A DNA stretch of 64,000 nucleotides from Adhaeribacter radiodurans. Lineage in GTDB: Bacteria > Bacteroidota > Bacteroidia > Cytophagales > Hymenobacteraceae. The DNA lies in contig NZ_CP055153.1 of the NCBI RefSeq assembly GCF_014075995.1, forward strand, positions 4,216,001 to 4,280,000, written 5' to 3'. The notes below the pieces were generated by a model. The model was not told where the DNA came from. It made no database searches and worked only from the letters and a program-made list of their open reading frames with translations. The position numbers and the translations under genes were made by a program. Each line of letters starts with the position of its first letter. Position 1 is the first letter of the stretch. Positions 34,774-44,248 of this stretch are shown here, in pieces.

Positions 34774-37700
34774 ATGCAAATTTTTATACTTAAAAGGTTG
34801 AAGTTTATCCTTACTCTTCAACTAGTACTTTTCTCAGTTTTAGGACTGCAAGCCCAAGGGCTAACTATTAAGGGTAAAGTTACCGGCGACACCGGTGAAT
34901 CTTTACCGGGAGTAACCATCCTGTTAAAAGGAACCACTACCGGTACGGTTACCGATGTAGAAGGCAATTACCAGTTGGCAGTTCCCAGTGGTACGGGTAC
35001 TTTAATTGTATCTTTTATCGGGTATCAGAACAAAGAAGTGGCCATTAACAACCAGGCCGTGATTAATGTAGCGCTGGCTTCGGATACCAAAGCTTTGGAA
35101 GAAGTAGTAGTGGTGGGTTACGGTACGCAAAAAAAGGAAACTTTAACTGGTTCCGTATCAGCGGTGAAAGGCGAAGAAGTTACCAAAAGCCCTTCGCTGA
35201 ATGTAACGAATAACTTAGCTGGCCGCTTGCCTGGTTTAACAGCGGTTGCCTCCAGCGGCGAACCAGGCAACGATGCTTCCCGGCTCCGAATTCGGGGTTT
35301 AAACTCTTTTGGTAAATCCGATCCCTTAATTGTGGTAGATGGCGTACCCGGTCGTTCTTTAGAAAGATTAGACCCGAATACCATCGAAAATATTTCGGTT
35401 TTAAAAGATGCTTCGGCGGCCATTTACGGCGCCCAGGCTGCTAACGGCGTTATTCTGGTAACTACTAAACGCGGGAAAGTGGGTAAGCCTACTATTACCG
35501 CCTCTTTTAACCAGGGTTTTGGCCGCCCTACCCGCCTTCCGGAAATGGTAGATGCCGCCGGGTATGCTACCATGTTAACGGAAATTGACCAATACGCCGG
35601 TAATGCACCGCGTTTTTCACCCGATGATATTCAGAAATTCCGGGATGGCTCTGACCCGTGGGGGCACCCGAATACCGATTGGTTTAAAGAAGTACTAAAG
35701 CCTTGGTCTGGTCAGAACCAGGCGAACGTGTCGGTATCGGGGGGTAGCGAAACCATGAAGTATTTTGTTTCATTAACTTCCCGCAATCAGCAAGGCTATT
35801 ATTATAACAGCGGTGCTAAGTACAATCAATACGACTTGCGGTCTAACCTGGATGGCAACATTACCAAAAATATCAGCTTTGGGGTAGACTTATCGGGCCG
35901 GATGGAAGACCGTAATTACCCCACCCGGAGCGCCGGTAGCATTTTTAGAATGGTTATGCGGGGCAAGCCCAACTTGCCGGCTTACTGGCCCGATGGTACA
36001 CCTGGTCCGGACATTGAATACGGGGATAACCCAGTAGTAGTGAGCACTAAAGCAACTGGTTACGACCGGGACAAACGCTATGTCGCTAATACCAACTTTA
36101 AATTAAATATAGACATACCTCAAATAAAAGGACTTTCTGTTTCAGGTAATGCCGCTATCGATAAAAACTTCCGCTTTCAGAAAACCTGGCAAACTCCCTG
36201 GTATTTATATTCCTGGGATGGACAAACCCGCGATGCTAACGGACAACCGGTGTTAGTTAAAGGTAAAAAAGGGTTTGAGAGCCCGGCTTTAACCGAAAGA
36301 ATGGAAGATGATTACCGGATACTATTAAACGGTTTGATAAAATACGACCGTACTTTCGCCGACGATCATAATGTAAACTTTCTGGCAGGTATCGAAAAAA
36401 TTACCGGCGGTTTAGACAGATTTGATGCTTACCGTCGCAATTTTGTTTCTACCGCCCTTGACCAAATGTTTGTGGGTGCTACCGACCAGTATTTAACCAA
36501 CGGCGGCTCGGGTAGTGCCAGCGCCCGTTTAAATTACTTTGGCCGGGTAAATTACGGATATAAAAATAAGTACCTGGCTGAGTTTGTATGGCGGTACCAA
36601 GGCTCTTACATTTTCGAAAAAGCCACCCGCTTTGGTTTCTTCCCGGGTGTGTCGTTGGGGTATAATATCTCCGAAGAAGATTTCTGGAAAAATAGCCTGA
36701 GCTTCATTAACTATTTTAAACTACGGGCATCGTGGGGTAAAACCGGTTGGGATGAAGTTTACTTCAACAACGTATTGCAGGAATACGCCTTTCTCTCTAC
36801 GTATAGTTTAGGTGCGGCAGGCAACGCTTTTGTAAATAATGGCGGCGCTACGCTTAGCCCAACCTTGTACGAAACCGGGGTGCCGAATGCCAATACTACT
36901 TGGGAAAAAGCAATTCAGCGCAATGTGGGTATCGATGCAGAGTTCCTGAACAATCACCTGGTTTTAACCGCTGATTATTTTGATAACCTTCGTTCCGATA
37001 TTTTATGGAGAAGAAGCGCTTCTATTCCCACTTCAACGGGTATGTCGTTACCGCCCGAAAACATTGGTAAATCAGGTAACCGCGGGTTCGACTTTAGCTT
37101 AACTTATAGAAACAGAACCAGCAGCGATTTTACTTATGAAGTAGGTTTAAACGCTGGTTATGCCAAAAACCGAATTATTTTCTGGGACGAAACGCCTGGC
37201 CGTCCGGAATATCAATTAACCACTGGTCGCCCAATCCCAAGTGATCCTTACGCCCCGGATAATGATTTATATTACCAATCCATTGGTATTTTTAAAGATC
37301 AGGCAGCCGTAGATGCGTATCCACATTGGTCAGGTGCCCGACCGGGTGATATCATCTTTAAAGATGTAAACGAAGACGGCAAAATTGATGCGAACGACCG
37401 GGTAAGAAATAGTAAGAGCAACATCCCAAGACTTACCACCGGTTTAACAGCTCGTTTAGGCTACAAAGGTTTCGATTTCTCGCTCTTAATTCAGAGTGCC
37501 ACTGGTGCCGTAAATTATATCAATACCGAATCCGGAGAAATTGGCAACTTTTTGCAAAGCTTCTATGAAGACCGCTGGACTCCAAATAATATTAATGCTT
37601 CCGGCCCGCGCACTTTTAACCGCAGCAACGAATATTGGGTAGGCAACCGCAACACGTACTGGTTGCACAAAACCGATTATGTACGCTTAAAGAACGTTGA

Positions 37701-37890
37701 ATTAGGCTACAGCCTGCCGCAGTTTACCCAGAAGTGGGGCATTCAGAAACTCAGAGTTTATGTAAATGCTTACAACCTGTTAACCTATAGCCCGGATTAC
37801 AAAGATTTCGATCCGGAATTAAGCACCGGCTCCGGTCAGGGTTATCCTTTACAAAAAATTGTGAATGGCGGTATCTCCGTTACCTTTTAA
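34774..37890 (+). CDS. susC: SusC/RagA-type TonB-linked outer-membrane receptor
   Basis: 1038 residues. A signal peptide ends near LQAQG (residue 29). A carboxypeptidase-regulatory-like domain (about 31-105: KGKVTGDTGESLPGVTILLK) is followed by the TonB-box-like EEVVVVGYGTQ, a plug (LRIRGLNSFGKSDPLIVVDG, ENISVLKDASAAIYGAQAAN) and a beta-barrel ending in GGISVTF with the terminal Phe. It should import glycan fragments across the outer membrane with TonB energy, together with the SusD lipoprotein encoded 17 nt downstream. The specific glycan is not evident. Upstream lies a perfect dyad (34696-34722) and, further, a divergent ECF sigma factor gene. Confidence 0.95.
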   Translation: MQIFILKRLKFILTLQLVLFSVLGLQAQGLTIKGKVTGDTGESLPGVTILLKGTTTGTVTDVEGNYQLAVPSGTGTLIVSFIGYQNKEVAINNQAVINVALASDTKALEEVVVVGYGTQKKETLTGSVSAVKGEEVTKSPSLNVTNNLAGRLPGLTAVASSGEPGNDASRLRIRGLNSFGKSDPLIVVDGVPGRSLERLDPNTIENISVLKDASAAIYGAQAANGVILVTTKRGKVGKPTITASFNQGFGRPTRLPEMVDAAGYATMLTEIDQYAGNAPRFSPDDIQKFRDGSDPWGHPNTDWFKEVLKPWSGQNQANVSVSGGSETMKYFVSLTSRNQQGYYYNSGAKYNQYDLRSNLDGNITKNISFGVDLSGRMEDRNYPTRSAGSIFRMVMRGKPNLPAYWPDGTPGPDIEYGDNPVVVSTKATGYDRDKRYVANTNFKLNIDIPQIKGLSVSGNAAIDKNFRFQKTWQTPWYLYSWDGQTRDANGQPVLVKGKKGFESPALTERMEDDYRILLNGLIKYDRTFADDHNVNFLAGIEKITGGLDRFDAYRRNFVSTALDQMFVGATDQYLTNGGSGSASARLNYFGRVNYGYKNKYLAEFVWRYQGSYIFEKATRFGFFPGVSLGYNISEEDFWKNSLSFINYFKLRASWGKTGWDEVYFNNVLQEYAFLSTYSLGAAGNAFVNNGGATLSPTLYETGVPNANTTWEKAIQRNVGIDAEFLNNHLVLTADYFDNLRSDILWRRSASIPTSTGMSLPPENIGKSGNRGFDFSLTYRNRTSSDFTYEVGLNAGYAKNRIIFWDETPGRPEYQLTTGRPIPSDPYAPDNDLYYQSIGIFKDQAAVDAYPHWSGARPGDIIFKDVNEDGKIDANDRVRNSKSNIPRLTTGLTARLGYKGFDFSLLIQSATGAVNYINTESGEIGNFLQSFYEDRWTPNNINASGPRTFNRSNEYWVGNRNTYWLHKTDYVRLKNVELGYSLPQFTQKWGIQKLRVYVNAYNLLTYSPDYKDFDPELSTGSGQGYPLQKIVNGGISVTF

Positions 37891-37907
37891 TTAGTGAATC
37901 TGTTATC

Positions 37908-39695
37908 ATGAAAATAAGACATAAATTACTTTTAGCAATAGCCTTAACTGGCACCACTTTTTCCTGCGATAAGGATTTTTTAGACCAGGCTCCCGTAGAT
38001 AAGTTTTCGGAAACTGCCGTTTGGAATGATGCCGCTTTGGTGCAAACTTTTGTCAACAATATTTACGTGGGCATTCCTACTGCTTTCCAAACTATTATGT
38101 TATCTAACCTGGTAGATGAGGCGCAGTTTAACGCGAACTGGGACACCGAAAACGTAACGAAAAGCTTAATCACTCCCAGCAATTTACTATTATTCGATAA
38201 TGCCGCCTCTAACGGCCACGAACGGTACATGAGCTGGGATTATTCGTACAAAAATATCCGGGCCTGTAATGTTTATTTAGAAAAAATTGACGCCGTTCCT
38301 TTCGACGATCCGGCGGCTAAAGACAAGCTTACTGGTGAGGTGTTATTCTTACGGGCTTACTTTTACCACCAGTTGTTATCGCTTTACGGCGGCGTGCCTT
38401 TAATTACAAAAGCTTACGGCCTGAACGAGGATTATACCATTACCCGGGATTCTTACGAGAACTGCATTAAATTTATTACCGAAGAATGCGATAAAGCGGC
38501 CGCTTTGTTACCAGCCACCGGCGATAAAGCCCGGGCCACCAAAGGCGCGGCACTGGCTCTAAAATCCCGAGTATTATTGTACGCAGCCAGCGACTTATAC
38601 AACAGCAATGCCGATTGGGCTGGTGGTTACGGCAATAAAGAACTGGTAAGCTTCGTAGGCGGCGATCAACAAGCGCGTTGGCAAGCCGCCAAAGATGCCG
38701 CCAAAGCCGTAATGGATTTAAATGTGTACAATCTTTTTGGTAGTGAAAATCCGGCCACAGCCGAAGAAGCTACCACTAACTACAGCAATATATTTTTAAA
38801 TAATGGCAATGCCGAAGATATCTTCATGCAGTTTAACGATAACTTGCGCAATGCTAACTGGGATGCACCCAACCCGGGCCTTTTTACGGGACCAAACGGC
38901 TGGCACACTTGGGGTGAAAGTTCTCCGATCGGGCAATTTGTAGACCGGTTCGAGATGAAAGATGGCAGTAAGTTCGACTGGAATAATCCGGCCCACAAAG
39001 TTAATCCTTACCAAAACCGCGATCCCCGGCTTTATGCGAGTGTGTTGTTCGAAGGTGCGCAGTGGCGCCCCCGCCCAGCCGATGTTAGAGCCGCCGATCC
39101 GCTAGGCATTGTACAGGTAGGTAATTATAAAAAGCCCGACGGCTCGGTAGTTCCAGGTTTAGATACCCGTAAAGGCCCCATCGAAGATTGGAATGGTTCG
39201 TACACCGGCTATTACCTGCGTAAATTTATCGACCCAACTATTGATCACCAATACGTGAAGCAAACCTATCCTTTCCGCCGTTTCCGGTACGCCGAAATTT
39301 TACTAAATTATGCCGAAGCTTGTATAGAACTGGGCCAGGAAGAAGAAGCTAAAACGTATATTAATAAAGTAAGAGCCCGCGCGGGCATGCCGCCAGTTAC
39401 TGAAACTGGTCAGGCTTTAGTAGATCGCTACCGCAACGAACGTAGCGTAGAATTAGGCTACGAAGAACACCGCTACTTTGATGTGCGCCGCTGGATGATT
39501 GCCGACCAGGCGTATGTAAATGCCGAAGGCGTTAGTGTTACGGGTAATATGGCCGCAGATGGCACTATCTCGAACCGGGCCTTTTCTGTGGTTAAAATTC
39601 AGGACAGAGCCTGGAACCCACGGTTTTATTTTCTGCCGATTAAACTCGACGAAATTAACCGGAACAATAAATTAATTCAGAACCCCCTATATTAA
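37908..39695 (+). CDS. susD: SusD/RagB-type nutrient-binding lipoprotein
   Basis: 595 residues with a lipoprotein signal (lipobox TFSC, Cys20). The N-terminal SusD-like region (DFLDQAPVDKFSETAVW, IRACNVYLEKIDAVPF, FLRAYFYHQLLSLYGGVPLI) contains the TPR-type helices. The C-terminal RagB/SusD region includes YPFRRFRYAEILLNYAEACI, RNERSVELGYEEHRYFDVRR and the terminal NRNNKLIQNPLY. It forms the lid of the SusC transporter at the cell surface and binds the glycan. The gene is in an operon with susC; a hairpin follows at 39760-39785. Confidence 0.95.
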   Translation: MKIRHKLLLAIALTGTTFSCDKDFLDQAPVDKFSETAVWNDAALVQTFVNNIYVGIPTAFQTIMLSNLVDEAQFNANWDTENVTKSLITPSNLLLFDNAASNGHERYMSWDYSYKNIRACNVYLEKIDAVPFDDPAAKDKLTGEVLFLRAYFYHQLLSLYGGVPLITKAYGLNEDYTITRDSYENCIKFITEECDKAAALLPATGDKARATKGAALALKSRVLLYAASDLYNSNADWAGGYGNKELVSFVGGDQQARWQAAKDAAKAVMDLNVYNLFGSENPATAEEATTNYSNIFLNNGNAEDIFMQFNDNLRNANWDAPNPGLFTGPNGWHTWGESSPIGQFVDRFEMKDGSKFDWNNPAHKVNPYQNRDPRLYASVLFEGAQWRPRPADVRAADPLGIVQVGNYKKPDGSVVPGLDTRKGPIEDWNGSYTGYYLRKFIDPTIDHQYVKQTYPFRRFRYAEILLNYAEACIELGQEEEAKTYINKVRARAGMPPVTETGQALVDRYRNERSVELGYEEHRYFDVRRWMIADQAYVNAEGVSVTGNMAADGTISNRAFSVVKIQDRAWNPRFYFLPIKLDEINRNNKLIQNPLY

Positions 39696-39759
39696 ACCAC
39701 ATTTTTGTTTGAATCCAGCAGAAATGTGCGTAATATTAATTCTCTTTTTTTAAGTAAAC

Positions 39760-39785
39760 GCCTCCGGACCAAAAGGTTTGGAGGC
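39760..39785 (+). terminator. Putative terminator or attenuator after susD
   Basis: GCCTCCGGACC, AAAA loop, GGTTTGGAGGC: an 11-bp stem with two G-U pairs, then TCACTTTT. It may separate susCD from the next two genes or only reduce read-through. Confidence 0.65.
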
Positions 39786-39839
39786 TCACTTTTCCTCTAG
39801 CATTAAGCATTAATTTTAAAAATTTTAAATTATTAATTC

Positions 39840-40730
39840 GTGTCTGAAAATAATTCCCGCCGGAAGGCGCTCCAAAAAATGGCCGGCTCTGTCGCTGCCG
39901 TTACTCTAGGTACTTCTCTTACAAACCGACTTGCTGCTGCCGATGCGCAAATGGGCGATAAATTAAAAGGCAAAGTAAACCATTCAGTTTGCCGGTGGTG
40001 CTACGATAAAATTTCATTAGACGATTTGTGTAAGGCCGCCACTAAAATTGGTTTAACATCTATTGAATTAGTTGGCCCCGAAGAATGGCCTACTCTTAAA
40101 AAATACGGCTTAACGTCGGCTTTGCCCTGGGGGGCCGGTATGGGCATCGATAAAGGCTTTAACGATCCGCAGTACCACGATGCCTTGATAAAAAGCTATG
40201 AAGAAGTTATTCCAAAAGCTGCCGCTGCGGGCTTTAACCAAATCATTTGCTTTTCGGGTAACCGCCGCGGCATGGACGATGAAAAAGGCATGGAGAATTG
40301 TGCCGTTGGTTTAAAACGCCTTATGTCTACCGCCGAAAAATACAAAGTAACCATGGTAATGGAGCTACTTAACAGCAAAGTTAACCACAAAGATTACATG
40401 TGCGACCGCACGCATTGGGGGGCAGCCCTGGCCGACAAAGTAGGCTCGGACCGTTTTAAATTATTATACGACATTTACCACATGCAAATTATGGAAGGCG
40501 ACGTGATTGCCACCATTAAAAAATACCAACAGTATATTTCGCATTACCATACCGGTGGCGTACCCGGCCGCAACGAAATCGACGAAACGCAGGAATTGTA
40601 TTACCCGGCCATTATGAAAGCAATTCTGGAAACCGGTTATAAAGGCTATGTCGCCCAGGAATTTATTCCGAAACGCGAAGACAAGCTGGCTTCCTTAAAA
40701 CAAGGAGTTCAGATTTGTGATGTAGCCTAA
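39840..40730 (+). CDS. Secreted TIM-barrel sugar isomerase/epimerase (hydroxypyruvate isomerase-like)
   Basis: 296 residues from a GTG start; no in-frame ATG exists upstream and the next residues (SENNSRRKALQKMAGSVAAV) form an export signal with twin Arg, suggestive of Tat. The mature part is an AP-endonuclease-2/xylose-isomerase-like TIM barrel: LTSIELVGPEEWP, FNQIICFSGNRRG, VTMVMELLNSK (metal-binding Glu), KLLYDIYHMQIMEGD and GYVAQEFIPKR (second Glu). It resembles hydroxypyruvate isomerase-like proteins. Likely acts on a keto-sugar or inositol-type compound in the periplasm. The large dehydrogenase follows 45 nt later. Confidence 0.85.
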   Translation: MSENNSRRKALQKMAGSVAAVTLGTSLTNRLAAADAQMGDKLKGKVNHSVCRWCYDKISLDDLCKAATKIGLTSIELVGPEEWPTLKKYGLTSALPWGAGMGIDKGFNDPQYHDALIKSYEEVIPKAAAAGFNQIICFSGNRRGMDDEKGMENCAVGLKRLMSTAEKYKVTMVMELLNSKVNHKDYMCDRTHWGAALADKVGSDRFKLLYDIYHMQIMEGDVIATIKKYQQYISHYHTGGVPGRNEIDETQELYYPAIMKAILETGYKGYVAQEFIPKREDKLASLKQGVQICDVA

Positions 40731-40775
40731 ATTTTTAAAATAATTTATTATCAAGCATCCGGAAAACAGCAAAAG

Positions 40776-43700
40776 ATGATATTTAAAAATTTACCCCATA
40801 CGCTACAGCCAGTTATACAGCACCGCTTATTTAAGCCGGGTGCCGGCCTGGCTTTGGCTACCTTACTCTCTGCCAGCCTGGCATTTAACCTGAATAAGGC
40901 ACATTTATTCGTGGCCGATCCTGAAACGGATGGCCTGGAAACGGCGGCTGGTTTGGAGACTAAAACGTTTGCCACGGCTCCCATGACCTTAAACTTAACC
41001 AATATGGACATTGACGCCAAAGGTAGGGTTTGGGTTACCGAAGCCATTAACTACCGGCTCCAGCATAATCCCGAAAATAAAGGCCGCCCCGAAGGCGACC
41101 GGATTTTAATTCTGGAAGATGTAGACGGCGATGGCAAAGCCGATAAGCAAAAAGTATTTTACCAGGGCAAAGACGTAGATGCCGCGCTGGGAATTGCGGT
41201 AATGGGCAACAAAGTAATTGTATCGGCTTCGCCGAATGTGTTTGTATTTACGGATACCGACGGCGACGATAAACCCGATAAAAAAGATTTACTATTTACC
41301 GGCATTGGTGGCGTGCAACACGACCACGGCATGCACTCGTTCACGTTTGGCCCCGATGGTAAATTGTATTTCAACTTTGGTAACGAAGGCAAGCAAATCA
41401 AAGACAAAAACGGTACACCTATTGTAGACCAGGCTGGTAATGTAGTAGCTGATAACGGCAAGCCTTACCGCCAGGGCATGGTATTTCGGTGCAACCCCGA
41501 TGGCAGCGAGTTTGAAGTATTAGCCCATAATTTCCGGAATAACTATGAAGTAGCCGTAGATTCTTATGGAACACTGTGGCAATCCGATAACGACGATGAT
41601 GGCAACCGCGGCGTACGCATTAATTACGTGCTGCCTTACGGCAATTACGGCTACCAGGACGAGAAAACCGGGGCCGGCTGGAGCGCTTACCGCACCGGTA
41701 TGGAAACCGAAATACCGTTGCGCCACTGGCATTTAAACGATCCAGGCTCGGTGCCTAATTTATTGCAAACCGGCGCCGGCTCTCCTACCGGTATGCTCAT
41801 TTACGAAGGCAAACTATTACCAACGCCATTCCAAAACCAAATGATTCATTCGGATGCCGGTCCGAACATAGTGCGGGCTTACCCGGTTACTCCGGATGGA
41901 GCCGGTTATAAAGCCGAAATAGTAAATATTGTGAAAGGCGTGAAAGACCAATGGTTCCGCCCATCTGATGTTACCGTAGCGCCCGATGGTTCTTTGTTTA
42001 TTGCGGATTGGTACGATCCGGGAGTAGGCGGTCACCAGCAAGGCGAAACGCAAAAAGGACGCGTATTCCGGGTAGCTCCGCCAAGCACCCCGTACACCGT
42101 GCCTAAAATGGACTTAAGTAATGCGGCCGGAGCCGTTAAAGCTTTGCAAAGCCCTAACCTCGATACCCGTTACCAGGCCTATACTGCCTTGCAGCAAATG
42201 GGTAAAAAAGGCGAGAAAGCATTAGTTAAACTATGGAAAACCGGCGAATCGCGCCAACGGGCCCGGGCTCTGTGGTTACTCAGCAAAATTAATGACCGTG
42301 GCGAAAAATACTTAAAACAAGCCTACCAGGATAAAGATGATAATATCCGGATTACTGGCTTACGCGCGGCGCAAGAATTAAAGTTAGATGTTATGCCGGT
42401 TTTAAAAGGCTGGGCAAAAGAGGCTAATCCGCAGGTTCGGCGGGAAGTAGCTTTGGCTTTACGTTACAGCAAATCGCCGGAAGCTCCTGCCATTTGGGCC
42501 GACCTGGCCAGCCAATACGACGGGAAAGATCGCTGGTATTTAGAAACCTTAGGCATTAGTTCGGATTTACAAGCCGATGCTTTCTTTACTGCCTGGGCAA
42601 GCAAAGGCGGCGCTGATGTAAGCAAAGCTAGCGACCAGGATATTATCTGGCGCTCTCGCTCTACAGAAGCTTTACCTAAACTGGCTCAGATTATTCAAAA
42701 TATCAACAACGCCGCAGAGCTACCGCATTACTTTAGGGCTTTTGACTTTCATGCGAATTCACCGGAGAAACAACAAGCTTTAGCTAGTTTACTCGATGGC
42801 AATGGACCGGTACAAAATCAAATAACCACTTTGGCCCTACAAGCCAGCGACCAATCAGCGCAAAAAGATGCCAAGTTCCAGGCCGCCTTACGTCGGACCA
42901 TTGAAGCGTCGCGGGGTACCAAACAATTTGTAATGTTGTTAGACCAATATGGTTTGCCCGAATTTAATCAGGATTTACAAGCTCTGGCACTTACTAACCC
43001 CGAAAGCGAAATAGCCCGGGATGCCGCTCGTGCGCTGGTAAAAGCTCCGGGTGGAATTGATGCCGTTGCCAAAGCGCTTAACAGTAAAGATGCGCAAGTT
43101 GCCACAGGCATGCTAACCGCCGTAGGCAATTATGAAAGCGGCAAAGTAAAAGATTTACTGCAAAGCGTCATGCTGGATACTAAACGCCCATTAGAAATCA
43201 GGCAATTGGCTTTACGCAAACTAGGAACGGGTGGCAGCGGCGAAGACCGCCTGGTAGAACTCGTTAAAAACAAACAAATTCCGGCTGAATTAGAAGAAAC
43301 AGCTGGTACGGTTCTCTTACGCGCCTGGCGGCCAGACATTAAAGAAGTAGCCGCCATTTACTTTAAAAAACCTAGTCGCGAAGGCAAACCCTTACCTCCT
43401 GTTGCGCAGTTAGCTACCCTAACCGGCGACCCAACCAATGGGAAAGCAATTTTTGCCCAAACCTGCAGCGTTTGTCACAAAGTAAATAACGAAGGAGCCT
43501 GGTTTGGTCCGGAATTATCCGAGATAGGCAGCAAATTACCGAAGCAAGCTTTGTACACCGCTATTTTACATCCGGATGCGGGTATTAGTTTTGGTTATGA
43601 AGGATATACCATTAAGCTGAAAGATGGCAGTCAGGTAGTAGGTATTATTTCCAGCCAAACCGAAGATAAAGTAGACGTTCGCTTACCTGGTGGAGCTGTT

Positions 43701-43850
43701 ATGAGCTACGCCATGAAAGATATTGTTTCTAAAAAGCAAATGGATAAATCACTGATGCCAGCTAATTTGCAACAAGGTATTTCGGAGAAAGAACTCGTGA
43801 ACCTGGTAGAATATTTAAGTTCTCTTAAAAGGGCAACGGCTAAGAATTAA
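40776..43850 (+). CDS. Haem-binding sugar-dehydrogenase-like protein with HEAT repeats and cytochrome c domain
   Basis: 1024 residues. A hydrophobic N-terminus (LALATLLSASLAFNL) is followed by a membrane-bound dehydrogenase-type propeller (about 60-440: LNLTNMDIDAKGRVWVTEAI, FTFGPDGKLYFNFGNEGKQI, VTVAPDGSLFIADWYDPGVG). Helical HEAT-like repeats (about 450-850) follow, then a C-terminal PVC-type haem-binding domain with CSVCHK, the CxxCH motif (about 897-901), and Met-rich ligand candidates (MLMPANLQ type). The architecture matches TIGR02604/TIGR02603 proteins. It probably oxidises a sugar-like substrate in the periplasm and passes electrons to the c-type haem. It is downstream of the TIM-barrel gene in the same apparent transcript and ends at a strong terminator. 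Confidence 0.9.
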   Translation: MIFKNLPHTLQPVIQHRLFKPGAGLALATLLSASLAFNLNKAHLFVADPETDGLETAAGLETKTFATAPMTLNLTNMDIDAKGRVWVTEAINYRLQHNPENKGRPEGDRILILEDVDGDGKADKQKVFYQGKDVDAALGIAVMGNKVIVSASPNVFVFTDTDGDDKPDKKDLLFTGIGGVQHDHGMHSFTFGPDGKLYFNFGNEGKQIKDKNGTPIVDQAGNVVADNGKPYRQGMVFRCNPDGSEFEVLAHNFRNNYEVAVDSYGTLWQSDNDDDGNRGVRINYVLPYGNYGYQDEKTGAGWSAYRTGMETEIPLRHWHLNDPGSVPNLLQTGAGSPTGMLIYEGKLLPTPFQNQMIHSDAGPNIVRAYPVTPDGAGYKAEIVNIVKGVKDQWFRPSDVTVAPDGSLFIADWYDPGVGGHQQGETQKGRVFRVAPPSTPYTVPKMDLSNAAGAVKALQSPNLDTRYQAYTALQQMGKKGEKALVKLWKTGESRQRARALWLLSKINDRGEKYLKQAYQDKDDNIRITGLRAAQELKLDVMPVLKGWAKEANPQVRREVALALRYSKSPEAPAIWADLASQYDGKDRWYLETLGISSDLQADAFFTAWASKGGADVSKASDQDIIWRSRSTEALPKLAQIIQNINNAAELPHYFRAFDFHANSPEKQQALASLLDGNGPVQNQITTLALQASDQSAQKDAKFQAALRRTIEASRGTKQFVMLLDQYGLPEFNQDLQALALTNPESEIARDAARALVKAPGGIDAVAKALNSKDAQVATGMLTAVGNYESGKVKDLLQSVMLDTKRPLEIRQLALRKLGTGGSGEDRLVELVKNKQIPAELEETAGTVLLRAWRPDIKEVAAIYFKKPSREGKPLPPVAQLATLTGDPTNGKAIFAQTCSVCHKVNNEGAWFGPELSEIGSKLPKQALYTAILHPDAGISFGYEGYTIKLKDGSQVVGIISSQTEDKVDVRLPGGAVMSYAMKDIVSKKQMDKSLMPANLQQGISEKELVNLVEYLSSLKRATAKN

Positions 43851-43887
43851 AAATTTTAAAATTCAACTTTTCACAAAGGTTAAAAGT

Positions 43888-43923
43888 AAAATCCCGGTTA
43901 TGTACACGTAACCGGGATTTTTT
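43888..43923 (+). terminator. Terminator of the susCD/isomerase/dehydrogenase locus
   Basis: A perfect 13-bp stem (AAAATCCCGGTTA / TAACCGGGATTTT) with an 8-nt loop and continuing T residues lies 38 nt after the stop at 43850. Confidence 0.92.
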
Positions 43924-43985
43924 ATGAGTAGAACTTTCAAGAAAATCAATTTATACTTAATAGTAAAAAGCACTTTTAAAAGTTC

Positions 43986-44016
43986 AAACCCGGCAGGTTT
44001 TAAAAACTGCCGGTTT
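43986..44016. repeat. Imperfect palindrome related to the one at 30559-30590
   Basis: AAACCCGGCAGGTTTT faces AAAACTGCCGGTTTT; the core pairs as CCGGCAG / CTGCCGG. The AAACCCGG(C/T)AGG motif is shared with 30559-30590, suggesting a dispersed palindrome family. Confidence 0.55.
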
Positions 44017-44248
44017 TATACCGCTATAATTTAACTTTTATTTTAATAGGCAACCGTTAAGTATGATGGGGTATAAGTTGTTTGTGAAGTAACCAACGAC
44101 GGCAACGCCCTAGAGCAGGGTTAGTACTACCCAATTTTGCTAAACTTCTAAGGCGAATAAAAACTTATTGGTACTTAATCGGGTATGTTTTTTAAAAATA
44201 AAAGCATCAACCCCATTCATTTTTAAATTTTACAAGTAGTTTCGAAAA

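Larger units (their letters stand above)
43851..44248. other. Intergenic region with terminator and palindrome
   Basis: 398 nt containing the terminator at 43888-43921 and the palindrome at 43986-44016. No further gene or RNA is recognised. Confidence 0.5.
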
